Below are positions 34,358 through 42,755 of a stretch of 64,000 nt of DNA, piece by piece. Every line of letters begins with the position of its first letter. Within the stretch, counting starts at the first letter, position 1. The stretch comes from Sinorhizobium sp. 6-70 (GTDB lineage Bacteria > Pseudomonadota > Alphaproteobacteria > Rhizobiales > Rhizobiaceae), in contig NZ_JASKLS010000008.1 of assembly GCF_030124375.1 (NCBI RefSeq), positions 218,451 through 282,450 on the forward strand, read 5' to 3'. The translations under genes and the position numbers were made by a program. Under the pieces are notes generated by a model. It saw only the letters and a program-made list of their open reading frames with translations. It was not told the DNA's origin and made no database searches.

Positions 34358-35434
34358 ATGACCCAGCATCTTCCAACGGCGCGCGGCCGATCGCAGGTAC
34401 GAAATGCGGCGATCATCCAAAAGCTGGCGCATTCGATGATGCGGCTCGGCGTCGCCGCCCTCCCCCGCAATTATGAGCTGATCTATGAAGCGCTGTCCGG
34501 TCAGATGCCACAATTGTCACGCGATCTCGCCGCCCTGGGCCCGGAGCCGACACAGGAAGCCCTGGACGAGCTTGGCATCAAGCACAAGATCATTGGCCAT
34601 AGCGCGCTGGCGGCGGACCGCGCACGCGCCGAGGCGCAGCAGGCACTCGGCGAGCTGGCGACGATGCTCGGCGACACGTTGGCGCGAAAGCATGCCTTCA
34701 ACGGTCAGCTGAAACGGTTCGCGGCTCGACTCGCCTCCGATCCGGTCACAGCCATGTCGGAATTCGCAGATGAAGCGGCACAGTTGCGCGACGCGGCAGG
34801 GCTGCTGATGAATGAAGAAACCGCACTTCGTGCAGCGATAGAGATGCATTCTCAACGTTTAGGCGAGTTGGAAGGCGATCTCGAAGAAAGCCGCATGGCC
34901 CTGACGCGGGATCGGTTGACCGGTCTGCCGAACCAGGCGGCCCTTTCGAAAAGGCTTGCGGCCGTGTTCGATCAGCCATCCGGTCAATCCGCGGCGCTTG
35001 TCGTGGCAACGGTTGAAGGATTGCGAGACCTTGGCGAACAACATGGCGGCGCGCTGGCACAGAAGGTACTGAGCGATCTCGCCACGATCTTCCGCAAGAC
35101 GATCAAGAAGAATGACTTCGTTGCGCGGGTCGGGCCACAGGAGTTCGCTTTCGTCTGCAACGACGTCACTGCGGAAAACGCCGAGGCGATTGCGCGGCGG
35201 ATCCATCAAAGTGTCGCAGAGCTGGCAATCACACCGCCCGGCCGTGCTTTCACAAGCGAAACACTCTCCCTTTCCGCCGGCATCGCGCTGACCACGGCAG
35301 CAACAAGCGCCGCTGAGCTGCTGGGTCAGGCCGAACTTGCTTTGACCGCGGCGCGGGCGAATGGGGGCATTCGGGTCTATTCGTCAGACATCGAAAGGAC
35401 GAGCGGCAAGGCCTATGTGCCGGATGCCGCCTGA
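34358..35434 (+). CDS. GGDEF-domain protein with degenerate active site
   Basis: A 358-residue protein with an N-terminal helical region (about 1-185) and a GGDEF-fold domain (about 190-345). DRLTGLPNQAALSKRL is the conserved DxLTxLxN start. The signature that should read RxGGDEF is RVGPQEFAFV, and the first metal site (normally DxD in a strand such as FVDIDHFK) reads VVATVEGLRDLGEQ. Loss of both argues against diguanylate cyclase activity and for a binding or regulatory role. There is no signal peptide or membrane segment, so it is cytoplasmic. The ATG at 34358 has AAAGG seven bases upstream. A convergent terminator follows at 35481. Confidence 0.85.
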   Translation: MTQHLPTARGRSQVRNAAIIQKLAHSMMRLGVAALPRNYELIYEALSGQMPQLSRDLAALGPEPTQEALDELGIKHKIIGHSALAADRARAEAQQALGELATMLGDTLARKHAFNGQLKRFAARLASDPVTAMSEFADEAAQLRDAAGLLMNEETALRAAIEMHSQRLGELEGDLEESRMALTRDRLTGLPNQAALSKRLAAVFDQPSGQSAALVVATVEGLRDLGEQHGGALAQKVLSDLATIFRKTIKKNDFVARVGPQEFAFVCNDVTAENAEAIARRIHQSVAELAITPPGRAFTSETLSLSAGIALTTAATSAAELLGQAELALTAARANGGIRVYSSDIERTSGKAYVPDAA

Positions 35435-35480
35435 GACGATGGATCTGGCGGCAGGTTTCGGAAACGACCGCCACACATGA

Positions 35481-35517
35481 AGAGACCCGGCTCCGCGCTC
35501 GGCGGTGCCGGGTCTCT
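35481..35517. terminator. Terminator between GGDEF gene and small secreted gene
   Basis: AGAGACCCGGC (35481-35491) pairs with GCCGGGTCTCT (35507-35517), with inner pairing CCGC and GCGG. The 11-bp GC-rich stem lies between converging genes and has no long U tract on either side. Confidence 0.65.
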
Positions 35518-35538
35518 CGATGCGCCTATTGGCGTGGA

Positions 35539-35823
35539 TTAACGGACGTTCTGGTCGCCGTCGCTGGAGACGTTCACCGCTGCGCGGCCGCTGGCAATCG
35601 CGCCGGTCGATGCCGCATCGACAGACTTGTTGTCAACGCCGGCATAAAAATCACCATTGTCGGCGGTGCTCGCCGAAACGCCGGCGCCGGCCGAGGCCGC
35701 CGCGCGTCCCGTGAAAAGCGGCTTCTGGCTTACGCCTTCGTAGTAGCTGCCGCCGGCGCTTGCCGTAGAGGCGGCACCAGTCACAGCGACGGCAACGAGA
35801 AGGGCTGCAATGGACTTGTTCAT
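35539..35823 (-). CDS. Small secreted protein, tandem paralogue 1
   Basis: A 94-residue exported protein with signal peptide MNKSIAALLVAVAVTGAAST (cleavage after ASA) and mature start GGSYYEGVSQKPLFTGRAAA. The rest is rich in Ala, Ser, Gly and Asp (DNGDFYAGVDNKS) and looks flexible. The block GGSYYEGVSxKPLFTxRA is shared with the next upstream gene, so the two arose by duplication. The ATG at 35823 has AAGGAAC six bases upstream. I do not recognise a characterised family; Rhizobiales-restricted periplasmic proteins of this kind are common. Confidence 0.75.
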   Translation of the reverse strand: MNKSIAALLVAVAVTGAASTASAGGSYYEGVSQKPLFTGRAAASAGAGVSASTADNGDFYAGVDNKSVDAASTGAIASGRAAVNVSSDGDQNVR

Positions 35824-35896
35824 AGGATCGTTCCTTGATGAAATGGATGCGGGCGCGGCGTTCTCACGCCGTGCCCGCGCTTGGGAGGAGGTCTGG

Positions 35897-36184
35897 TTAG
35901 CGGCTAATGCCCTGATAATATTCACCTTCGCCGCCAGAAACGTAGGCAGGCGTCGAGCCGTAGCTCGATACCGAACCGGTGGACGTGCCATCGAGGGAGC
36001 CGTTGCGGCCGCCACGGACGACATCGCCCGAACCCTCACGCGCCTTGGGCGCACGGTCCGTGAAAAGCGGCTTGTCGCTGACGCCTTCATAGTAGCTGCC
36101 GCCGGCAAAGGCGGCCGATGCGCCGCCGAGAACGGCAGTGGCAACCAGGGCTGCAGCAAGCGCAGTATGAATTGCATTTTTCAT
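35897..36184 (-). CDS. Small secreted protein, tandem paralogue 2
   Basis: A 95-residue exported protein with signal peptide MKNAIHTALAAALVATAVLG (cleavage near AFA) and mature start GGSYYEGVSDKPLFTDRAPK. It is paralogous to the gene at 35539-35823, 73 bases downstream on the same strand. The C-terminus GGEGEYYQGISR repeats the Tyr-Tyr-x-Gly-Ile/Val theme. The ATG at 36184 is about nine bases after AGGAGAG; an ATG at 36190 is too close to it. Function unknown. The pair probably forms a two-gene operon. Confidence 0.75.
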   Translation of the reverse strand: MKNAIHTALAAALVATAVLGGASAAFAGGSYYEGVSDKPLFTDRAPKAREGSGDVVRGGRNGSLDGTSTGSVSSYGSTPAYVSGGEGEYYQGISR

Positions 36185-36499
36185 GATCATCTCTCCTGAG
36201 CGGTCGTTGCTTGAACGACGATTTCGTAAAGATTGGCCGGAGCGGTTTCCTTCGAATGCGGTGGCCTTGCCGATGGCATTCGATCTGATCCGGTAAGTCG
36301 GAGGAGCTTGGGAGCGCTCTTCCATGATTACATGTGGGCCCTCATGATGATGTTTAGAAGTATTGATTATCAGAACACGTTGTCCACGATTCGATAACAA
36401 TCGCCTCTTGAAAAGCACAAACGGGCTCCCACCGCGCGACAACCTCGGTCTCCGTCGCACCCCTTGCCTTCCCGGAAAAGTCCGGGCAAAAGGCGCGGC
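36185..36499. other. Gene-free divergent region
   Basis: This 315-base gap lies between the secreted paralogue pair and the ABC-F gene. It should contain both promoters. It is moderately AT-rich near 36330-36410 (around TGTTTAGAAGTATTGATTAT). I see no terminator, clear palindrome or RNA gene. Confidence 0.4.
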
Positions 36500-38388
36500 A
36501 TGATCCAGATCGCCGGTCTCTCCGCCCGCATTGCGGGCCGTCTTCTCATCGAAAATGCTTCCGTGACGCTACCGGCGGGCACGAAGGCAGGGCTCGTCGG
36601 ACGCAACGGGGCGGGTAAATCGACGCTCTTCCGGGTGATAACCGGCGAGCTTTCGGCGGAAGCCGGAAGTGTGTCGTTGCCGAAAAATGCGCGCATCGGT
36701 CAGGTTGCGCAGGAAGCCCCCGGGACAGAGGAGCCGCTGATCGAGATCGTGCTCAAGGCGGACAAGGAACGCACGGCGCTCATCGCCGAGGCCGAGACCG
36801 CGACCGATCCGCACCGGATCGCCGACATCCAGACGCGGCTTGCCGACATCGGTGCCCACTCCGCGGAAGCGCGCGCCGCAAGCATTCTTGCTGGTCTCGG
36901 CTTCGACCATGAGGCGCAGCGGCGGCCGGCCTCGTCCTTCTCCGGCGGCTGGCGCATGCGCGTGGCGCTGGCGGCCGTTCTCTTTTCCGAACCCGACCTG
37001 CTGCTTCTCGACGAGCCGACCAACTATCTCGACCTCGAAGGCACGCTGTGGCTTGAGGACTATATTCGCCGCTATCCGCATACGGTCATCATCATCAGCC
37101 ACGATCGTGACCTCCTGAACACCGCCGTCAATGCAATCGTTCATCTCGATCAGAAGAAGCTCACCTTCTATCGCGGCTCCTATGACCAGTTCGAGCGGCA
37201 GAAGGCGGAAGCCGATGAATTGCAGATGAAGGCGAAGGCCAAGAACGAAGCGGCGCGCAAGCATCTGCAGAGTTTCATCGATCGCTTCAAGGCAAAGGCG
37301 TCGAAGGCCCGCCAGGCGCAGAGCCGCGTCAAGGCTCTGGAGCGCATGGGCACCGTGGCGGCCGTGATCGAGGAACACGTCCAGGGTTTTTCCTTTCCCG
37401 ATCCTGAGAAACAGGTGGCTTCTCCGATTGTCGCCATCCAGGGCGGTGCGGTCGGCTACGAACCGGGCAAGCCGATCCTCAAGCGCCTCAATCTCCGCAT
37501 CGACGCGGACGATCGCATCGCCTTGCTCGGCTCGAACGGCAACGGCAAGTCGACCTTCGCCAAGTTCATTTCCGGCCGGCTCCAGGCGGAGGCGGGCGAT
37601 GTCCGGATCGCCCCGGGACTGAAGATCGGCTTCTTCGCCCAGCACCAGCTTGACGATCTGGTGCCGACGCAAAGCGCGGTGGAGCATGTCCGCCGCCGCA
37701 TGGCGGATGCGCCGGAAGCAAAGGTTCGCTCGCGCGTCGCACAAATGGGGCTTGCGACAGAAAAAATGGACACGGCGGCGAAAGATCTTTCCGGCGGCGA
37801 AAAGGCGCGGCTTCTGATGGGACTTGCCGCCTTCGACGCGCCCAACCTGCTGATCCTCGACGAACCGACCAACCATCTCGACATCGACAGCCGCAACGCA
37901 CTGATCACGGCACTCAATGCTATTCCGGTGCAGTCATCCTCATCTCGCACGACCGGCATCTGATCGAGGCCACTGCCGACCGGCTGTGGCTCGTGCGCGA
38001 TGGAACCGTGGCCGGTTACGACGGCGATCTCGAAGACTACCGCAGCCTGATCGTCGGCGGTCCCAAGCCCCGGGACGACAAGCTGAAGATCAATGGATCG
38101 GACGAGGCTCTGTCGAAAGCGGATCAGCGCAAGGCCAATGCCGACAAGCGCGCGTCGCTGGCGCCTCTCAGGAAAAAGATCAACGAGATCGAATCGTTGA
38201 CCGGGAAACTGGAGAAACTGATTCAAGCACTTGATGCCGAGCTTGCAGATCCCGGCCTTTATGAAAAGGCGCCGGCAAAGGCTGCGCAGAAGGCCAAGGA
38301 ACGCTCGGAGGCCGCTGCGAAGCTCGCCGAGGCGGAGGAGCAGTGGTTGGAACTATCGACCGAATACGAAGAGGCAATGATCAGTTGA
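36500..38388 (+). pseudogene. ABC-F family ATPase gene with apparent one-base frameshift
   Basis: Two in-register halves of an ABC-F protein of about 629 codons. Frame one runs from the ATG at 36500 and has Walker A GRNGAGKST (about 34), SFSGGWRMRVALA and LLLLDEPTNYLDLE, a charged linker, then Walker A GSNGNGKST (about 346), LSGGEKARLLMGL and LILDEPTNHLDI. At codon 473 (37918) homology passes to the +1 frame, which begins YSGAVILISHDRHLIEATAD at 37921 and ends at 38388 in a coiled C-terminal tail. Frame one alone ends at 37963 after 487 residues without the second H-loop. One missing base after 37920 explains this. ABC-F proteins act on the ribosome. Confidence 0.85.
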
Positions 38389-38444
38389 TCCGCTGCATTC
38401 GGGATGCTGCACGCCGTTACGCCTCTGATACCGCGGCACTGTAG

Positions 38445-39287
38445 TCATCCAAGCTCGAATGTCGTGATGCCATAGATCCGCTCCAGCGGAAGATCCGGTG
38501 CCGGACCGCGGTACATGCGGGCGGTCTCGAAAACCGGCTTCATGTTGTACCGTTCGCAAAGTGCTTTTGCGGACGCGTTCGGCTCGGGAATGTCGAGATA
38601 GATCTGGCCGCCTTTGGCACCGGCGGCAAGCTTGCGAAAAATGAGATCGGCACCGGTCTCCGTGTCGGCGAAGAGCGGGCCGATCTTGAACCCTTCCCGG
38701 CAGGCCCGCAGCGTTCCGTAACCGGTGATCGTCCCATCGCGCAGCAGCACGACGCTTCTGCGCGTCTTCAACTGCTTCGCCCATTCGCGCAGAAAAGCGT
38801 CCCGGCTTGCCGGGTTGAAGCTGCGATCGTATTCGATCAAGGCGGGAGCATGGATCGGCGCTGCATCGATCAGGTTCGTGCCCGGCGGATCCTTCACATC
38901 GACAACGCCGCCATAGCGAATATTCGCGTGAGACCGGACGAAGCCCGATTTTCGATAGTTCTCCTGCTGCGCCACAACACCGTCGAGCCCAATGGTCCGC
39001 TCGCCCGCCTCCGCGATCGCCCGTGTCCACAGAGCCAAGCCAAAGCCCCTGCCGCGATAGGCCGGGTGAGCGACGTAAAAGCCAAGAAACGCATAATCGG
39101 TGCCGTAGCGCACGAGAGAGATCGCCGCAGCAAGCGCACCTTCCTCGGTCGAGACCCAATAACCTTCGGGGTCGGCCGCCCAGAACGCGTTGGCATCCTC
39201 CAGACCGGGGTTCCATCCCTCTCGCGCAGCCCAGTCGATAATCGTGTCGAGTTCCGCACGCGTCGCATGGCGAATGGTTTCTGTCAT
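38445..39287 (-). CDS. GNAT family N-acetyltransferase with two GNAT-like domains
   Basis: A 280-residue protein. The first half is a GNAT domain with the acetyl-CoA loop YVAHPAYRGRGFGLALWTRA (RGRGFG, about residues 75-92) after LGFYVAHP. The second half, from about residue 150, resembles the YitH-type C-terminal acetyltransferase domain (SVVLLRDGTITGYGTLRACR, GQIYLDIPEPNASAKALCER). Substrates of this class are mostly unknown small molecules. The ATG at 39287 follows GAGGA by about seven bases. It is convergent with the ABC-F gene and divergent from the sugar dehydrogenase, with about 200 bases between the starts. Confidence 0.85.
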   Translation of the reverse strand: MTETIRHATRAELDTIIDWAAREGWNPGLEDANAFWAADPEGYWVSTEEGALAAAISLVRYGTDYAFLGFYVAHPAYRGRGFGLALWTRAIAEAGERTIGLDGVVAQQENYRKSGFVRSHANIRYGGVVDVKDPPGTNLIDAAPIHAPALIEYDRSFNPASRDAFLREWAKQLKTRRSVVLLRDGTITGYGTLRACREGFKIGPLFADTETGADLIFRKLAAGAKGGQIYLDIPEPNASAKALCERYNMKPVFETARMYRGPAPDLPLERIYGITTFELG

Positions 39288-39486
39288 TGCAAATCCTCAA
39301 CAGCCCGCTTTACGGTACAGATACCGTCTGCCAGCGAAACAACCAATTTTTCCTCGCCGACGACAAGGGACGCCGACATCCTGTGCGCTCAGGATGACAG
39401 TGATGCACGCGCGAACCGTGCTTGCCCGCTGCCTCCAATCTGCTACAAGGATCGAGAATAAATCATACTAATTCGAGCGAAGCACC

Positions 39487-40413
39487 ATGACCCCCATTCA
39501 AATTGCGATTGTCGGCGTCGGCAAGATCGTGCGCGACCAGCACCTGCCGGCCATTTCAAAGAACGCCGAGTACCGACTGATCGCGGCGGCGAGCCGCCAC
39601 GGAACGGTGGACGGCATCGACAATTTCAAGTCGATCGAGGCGATGCTGGACGCAGTGCCGGCAATCGACGCCGTCTCGCTGTGCATGCCCCCGCAATATC
39701 GCTATGAGGCGGCACATGTGGCGCTTCAGGCCGGCAAGCATGTTTTCCTCGAGAAGCCCCCGGGCGCGACCTTGAGCGAGGTTGCCGATCTCGAGGCGCT
39801 CGCGGCGGCGAAGGGCGTTTCGCTCTTTGCAAGCTGGCATTCGCGCTATGCGCCGGCAGTCGAAGCCGCCAAGGCGTTTCTCGCGTCGACTACGATCCGC
39901 AACGTCAAGATCATCTGGAAGGAGGATGTCCGCCACTGGCATCCGAATCAGGAATGGATCTGGGCAGCCGGCGGACTTGGCGTGTTCGACCCGGGCATCA
40001 ATGCGCTCTCGATCGTCACCCACATCCTGCCCCGCCCGATCTTCATCACGTCGGCGACGCTGGAGTTTCCGGAAAACCGCGACGCACCGATCGCCGCGAC
40101 GATCGCTTTCAGCGATGCGGGCAAGCTCAGCGTCTCGGCTGAATTCGACTGGCGCCAGACCGGCAAGCAGAGCTGGGATATCGTCGCGGAAACCGATGCC
40201 GGCGAGATGGTTCTCTCCGAAGGTGGCGCCAAACTGGCCGTCGACGGCAAGCTCGTGCACGAGGAACCGGAACAGGAATATCCAATGCTGTACCGGCGCT
40301 TTGCCGAACTCATCAAGGCCGGCAAATCCGACGTTGATCTAGCGCCTCTGCGTCATGTCGCCGACGCCTTCATGCTCGGCCGCCGCAAGTTCGTCGACGC
40401 CTTCCACGACTGA
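39487..40413 (+). CDS. Gfo/Idh/MocA oxidoreductase, L-arabinose/D-galactose 1-dehydrogenase-like
   Basis: A 308-residue NAD(P)-dependent dehydrogenase. The Rossmann start QIAIVGVGKIVRDQHLPAIS and the family block GKHVFLEKPPGATLSEV (EKP, catalytic Lys) are clear. IWKEDVRHWHPNQEWIW and GGLGVFDPGINALSIVTHIL match my memory of Azospirillum L-arabinose 1-dehydrogenase and Pseudomonas D-galactose 1-dehydrogenase, which start non-phosphorylative pentose or hexose breakdown by making the lactone. No other pathway gene (lactonase, dehydratase) is adjacent. A perfect palindromic terminator follows. Confidence 0.85.
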   Translation: MTPIQIAIVGVGKIVRDQHLPAISKNAEYRLIAAASRHGTVDGIDNFKSIEAMLDAVPAIDAVSLCMPPQYRYEAAHVALQAGKHVFLEKPPGATLSEVADLEALAAAKGVSLFASWHSRYAPAVEAAKAFLASTTIRNVKIIWKEDVRHWHPNQEWIWAAGGLGVFDPGINALSIVTHILPRPIFITSATLEFPENRDAPIAATIAFSDAGKLSVSAEFDWRQTGKQSWDIVAETDAGEMVLSEGGAKLAVDGKLVHEEPEQEYPMLYRRFAELIKAGKSDVDLAPLRHVADAFMLGRRKFVDAFHD

Positions 40414-40426
40414 CCTTGTTTCTCCA

Positions 40427-40458
40427 ACAGAAAGCCCGGCGTACGCCGGGCTTTCTGT
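40427..40458. terminator. Perfect 32-base palindromic terminator
   Basis: ACAGAAAGCCCGGCGT (40427-40442) is followed at once by its reverse complement to 40458. It lies between the convergent sugar dehydrogenase and holC genes and can serve both strands; AAAG and CTTT lie within the stem. Confidence 0.8.
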
Positions 40459-40478
40459 ATTGCCAATGCCAAACAGGC

Positions 40479-40928
40479 CTACGCCTTCTTCTCCCACCTT
40501 CCGTCCCTGTTCTGCTGCCAGTAGGTGAGGTTGTGCCCCTCCCCTTTCAGCCGTTTCCATTGGGCGCGTGCCGCCTCGAGCTGCTGCTGGTCATAGCCGT
40601 CGAACATGAAGACCACGCGCTCGTAATCCGAGACGGGCGGCGGCTCCGCGCCATCCACAAGGAAGCGCACCGTCGCGGCGTTCTCGTTGCTTTCATTGGC
40701 AACGATCAGGATCGGCTGGTCTGCCGCGAAATCGCCGGCATCGGTACCATGCGGCAGAAAGCTGTCGTCGCGATAGACCCAAAGGTGCGTGTCCAGCACG
40801 TCGCGTCGCTCCGCATCGACCGTTTGCACGACGACCCGCCAGCCGCGCTCGACACTCTTGTCGAGCAGCGGCGGCAGCGCATCCTCGAGTTTCGATTCCG
40901 TCAGGTGGTAGAAAAGGATCTCGGTCAT
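40479..40928 (-). CDS. holC: DNA polymerase III chi subunit
   Basis: A 149-residue HolC, the clamp-loader accessory protein that links the replisome to SSB. MTEILFYHLTESKLEDALPP opens the protein; VERGWRVVVQTVDAERRDVL, LWVYRDDSFLPHGT and PILIVANESNENAA are family blocks, and YERVVFMFDGYDQQQLEAAR comes near the end. The ATG at 40928 is used because it matches the conserved N-terminus. It lies 33 bases after the pepA stop on the same strand, the pepA-holC order seen in many proteobacteria, so cotranscription is likely. Confidence 0.93.
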   Translation of the reverse strand: MTEILFYHLTESKLEDALPPLLDKSVERGWRVVVQTVDAERRDVLDTHLWVYRDDSFLPHGTDAGDFAADQPILIVANESNENAATVRFLVDGAEPPPVSDYERVVFMFDGYDQQQLEAARAQWKRLKGEGHNLTYWQQNRDGRWEKKA

Positions 40929-40961
40929 GCCGATCGCTCCCGGACATCGGCTGTGACGCAA

Positions 40962-42449
40962 TCAGGCTTCGTAGCTCGTGCGGACCAGCTCGTCGAGAAG
41001 GCGCACGCCGAAACCGGATCCCCAGGACTGGTTGATCTCGTCGGTCGGCGAGCCCATCGCCGTTCCGGCGATATCGAGATGCGCCCAAGGTGTATCCTTG
41101 ACGAAGCGCTTCAGGAACTGGGCAGCGGTCACCGAGCCGCCGTGACGACCGCCGGTGTTCTTCATATCGGCGAACTTGCTGTCGATCATCTTGTCGAATT
41201 CTTTGCCGAGCGGCATCCGCCAGAGACGTTCCTGCGTCGTGATGCCGGCTGCGAGCAACCGTTCGGCCAGGCGATCATCATTCGAGAACAGACCGGCATA
41301 ATGGCTGCTGAGCGCGACCATGATGGCGCCGGTGAGCGTCGCCAGATCGATCATCGCCTGCGGCTTGAAGCGATCGTTGCAGTACCAGAGCGCGTCACAC
41401 AGGACGAGCCTGCCCTCGGCATCCGTATTGATCACCTCGATCGTCTGGCCGGACATCGAGGTGACGATGTCGCCCGGTCTCTGGGCGCTGCCGTCCGGCA
41501 TGTTTTCAACGAGCCCGATGATGCCGACCGCGTTGACGTTTGCCTGCCGCGCGGCGAGCACATGCATAAGGCCGGTGACCGCCGCGGCGCCGCCCATGTC
41601 ACCCTTCATCTCCTCCATGCCGGACGCGGGCTTGATCGAGATGCCGCCTGTGTCGAAAACGACGCCCTTGCCGACAAAGGCGATTGGCTTCTCCTTCGCC
41701 TTTCCGCCCTTCCACTGCATGATGACCAGGCGCGGCGGTCGGGAAGAGCCCTGGGCAACGCCAAGCAGAGCGCCCATCCCGAGCTTCTTCATCTCCCGCT
41801 CGGTGAGGACCTCGACTTCGACGCCAAGCTTTTCCAGTTCCTTCGCCTTGGCAGCGAATTCGACCGGCCCGAGCACGTTCGCCGGCTCGTTGACGAGATC
41901 GCGTGCGAGAAAGACGCCTTCTCCAATCGCCTGAGCGACGGCGAACGCCTTCTTGGCGGCGATAACCATACCCGTGACGATCGTCACCTTGACCGGTTTT
42001 TGTTGAGACTTTGGCTCGTCGTCGGATTTCTTGGTCTTATAGCTGTCGAAGGAGTAGGCGTTCATCTCCATGCCGAGAGCGAAGTCAGCGGCGGCCTTAC
42101 CCGTGACATCGACCCCCGGAGCATCGAGAAAGACCGTGACCTTTTCAGCAGAACGCAACTTCGCGGCAACCGTGCCGCCGGCCTTCAGCCAGTCATGACC
42201 CGTCAGAGCGGACCCGTCGCCGAGCCCGAGAAGAAGAATCCGATCGGCCGACGATCCGTGAGGAGCGACGATGTCGAGGGTCTTGAGCGCCTTGCCCGTA
42301 AATTTGCCGACCTTTGCCGCTTTCGGCAAAACGCCTTCCGGATCGGCGACCGCCGCACCGGCCGCTTCCTTGGCACCGGCGACCAGGACGGCGACGCCGC
42401 CAGCGGGGCGGTGGGACTTACTGAAAGCGAATTCGAATTTCATCGGCAT
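40962..42449 (-). CDS. pepA: Leucyl aminopeptidase
   Basis: A 495-residue M17 aminopeptidase (cytosol aminopeptidase, a hexamer using two Mn or Zn ions). The metal and catalytic regions are intact: AFVGKGVVFDTGGISIKPA near residue 265 (Lys, Asp), EEMKGDMGGAAAVTG near 285, and the signature NTDAEGRLVL near 345 with the catalytic Arg. It removes N-terminal residues in peptide turnover; in some bacteria PepA also binds DNA. The ATG at 42449 has GGAG seven bases before it, and a second ATG lies at 42443. It is divergent from lptF. Confidence 0.96.
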   Translation of the reverse strand: MPMKFEFAFSKSHRPAGGVAVLVAGAKEAAGAAVADPEGVLPKAAKVGKFTGKALKTLDIVAPHGSSADRILLLGLGDGSALTGHDWLKAGGTVAAKLRSAEKVTVFLDAPGVDVTGKAAADFALGMEMNAYSFDSYKTKKSDDEPKSQQKPVKVTIVTGMVIAAKKAFAVAQAIGEGVFLARDLVNEPANVLGPVEFAAKAKELEKLGVEVEVLTEREMKKLGMGALLGVAQGSSRPPRLVIMQWKGGKAKEKPIAFVGKGVVFDTGGISIKPASGMEEMKGDMGGAAAVTGLMHVLAARQANVNAVGIIGLVENMPDGSAQRPGDIVTSMSGQTIEVINTDAEGRLVLCDALWYCNDRFKPQAMIDLATLTGAIMVALSSHYAGLFSNDDRLAERLLAAGITTQERLWRMPLGKEFDKMIDSKFADMKNTGGRHGGSVTAAQFLKRFVKDTPWAHLDIAGTAMGSPTDEINQSWGSGFGVRLLDELVRTSYEA

Positions 42450-42755
42450 TTAACACTCCGGGCATTTCTGTTAGATCCGCCCGCTCTGTTACCGGACGGT
42501 TACAGTGGCAAACATTCGCGACGCCGGCCACCGTCAAAGCTGTGGCGCGCACCCTTCTCGCTTTTCAGCCGCTTGGCAAGATGCCCACACGTGTTTACAT
42601 GCAGTTAACCGCAGTTGTTGGCCTTATATTATCCCTGTTGTTCGAGAATCGGATTCTTGGGGCACAATGGCGGAGACCCGGTCGGTCATGAATGAGCCAT
42701 CAAGCTCAGGGCCGCGGGATGGAAGAATTGAGCAGGATTTGGACCGGATGCGGAC
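42450..42755. promoter_or_regulatory. Divergent pepA/lptF control region
   Basis: This 306-base gap has no gene. An imperfect palindrome at 42486-42505 (CTGTTACCG-GA-CGGTTACAG, 8 of 9 positions paired) lies 37 bases before the pepA start and could be an operator. TATATTAT near 42625-42634 resembles a -10 element for lptF, about 120 bases upstream of its ATG. Neither is proven. Confidence 0.35.

Noticed and set aside
34358..35434. Functional diguanylate cyclase
   Set aside because: The GGDEF signature reads GPQEF and the first metal aspartates are missing, so it is listed as a degenerate GGDEF protein.
37963..38388. A separate small gene beginning near 37993
   Set aside because: Its sequence (HDRHLIEA before it, then the coiled tail) is the continuation of the ABC-F protein after the frameshift, so it was merged with the upstream part.
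38400..38444. Possible terminator between the ABC-F gene and the GNAT gene
   Set aside because: No stem longer than about five bases was found.
40416..42608. A 730-codon plus-strand frame opposite holC and pepA
   Set aside because: It spans two clear minus-strand genes and the palindromic terminator between them. No recognisable protein features.
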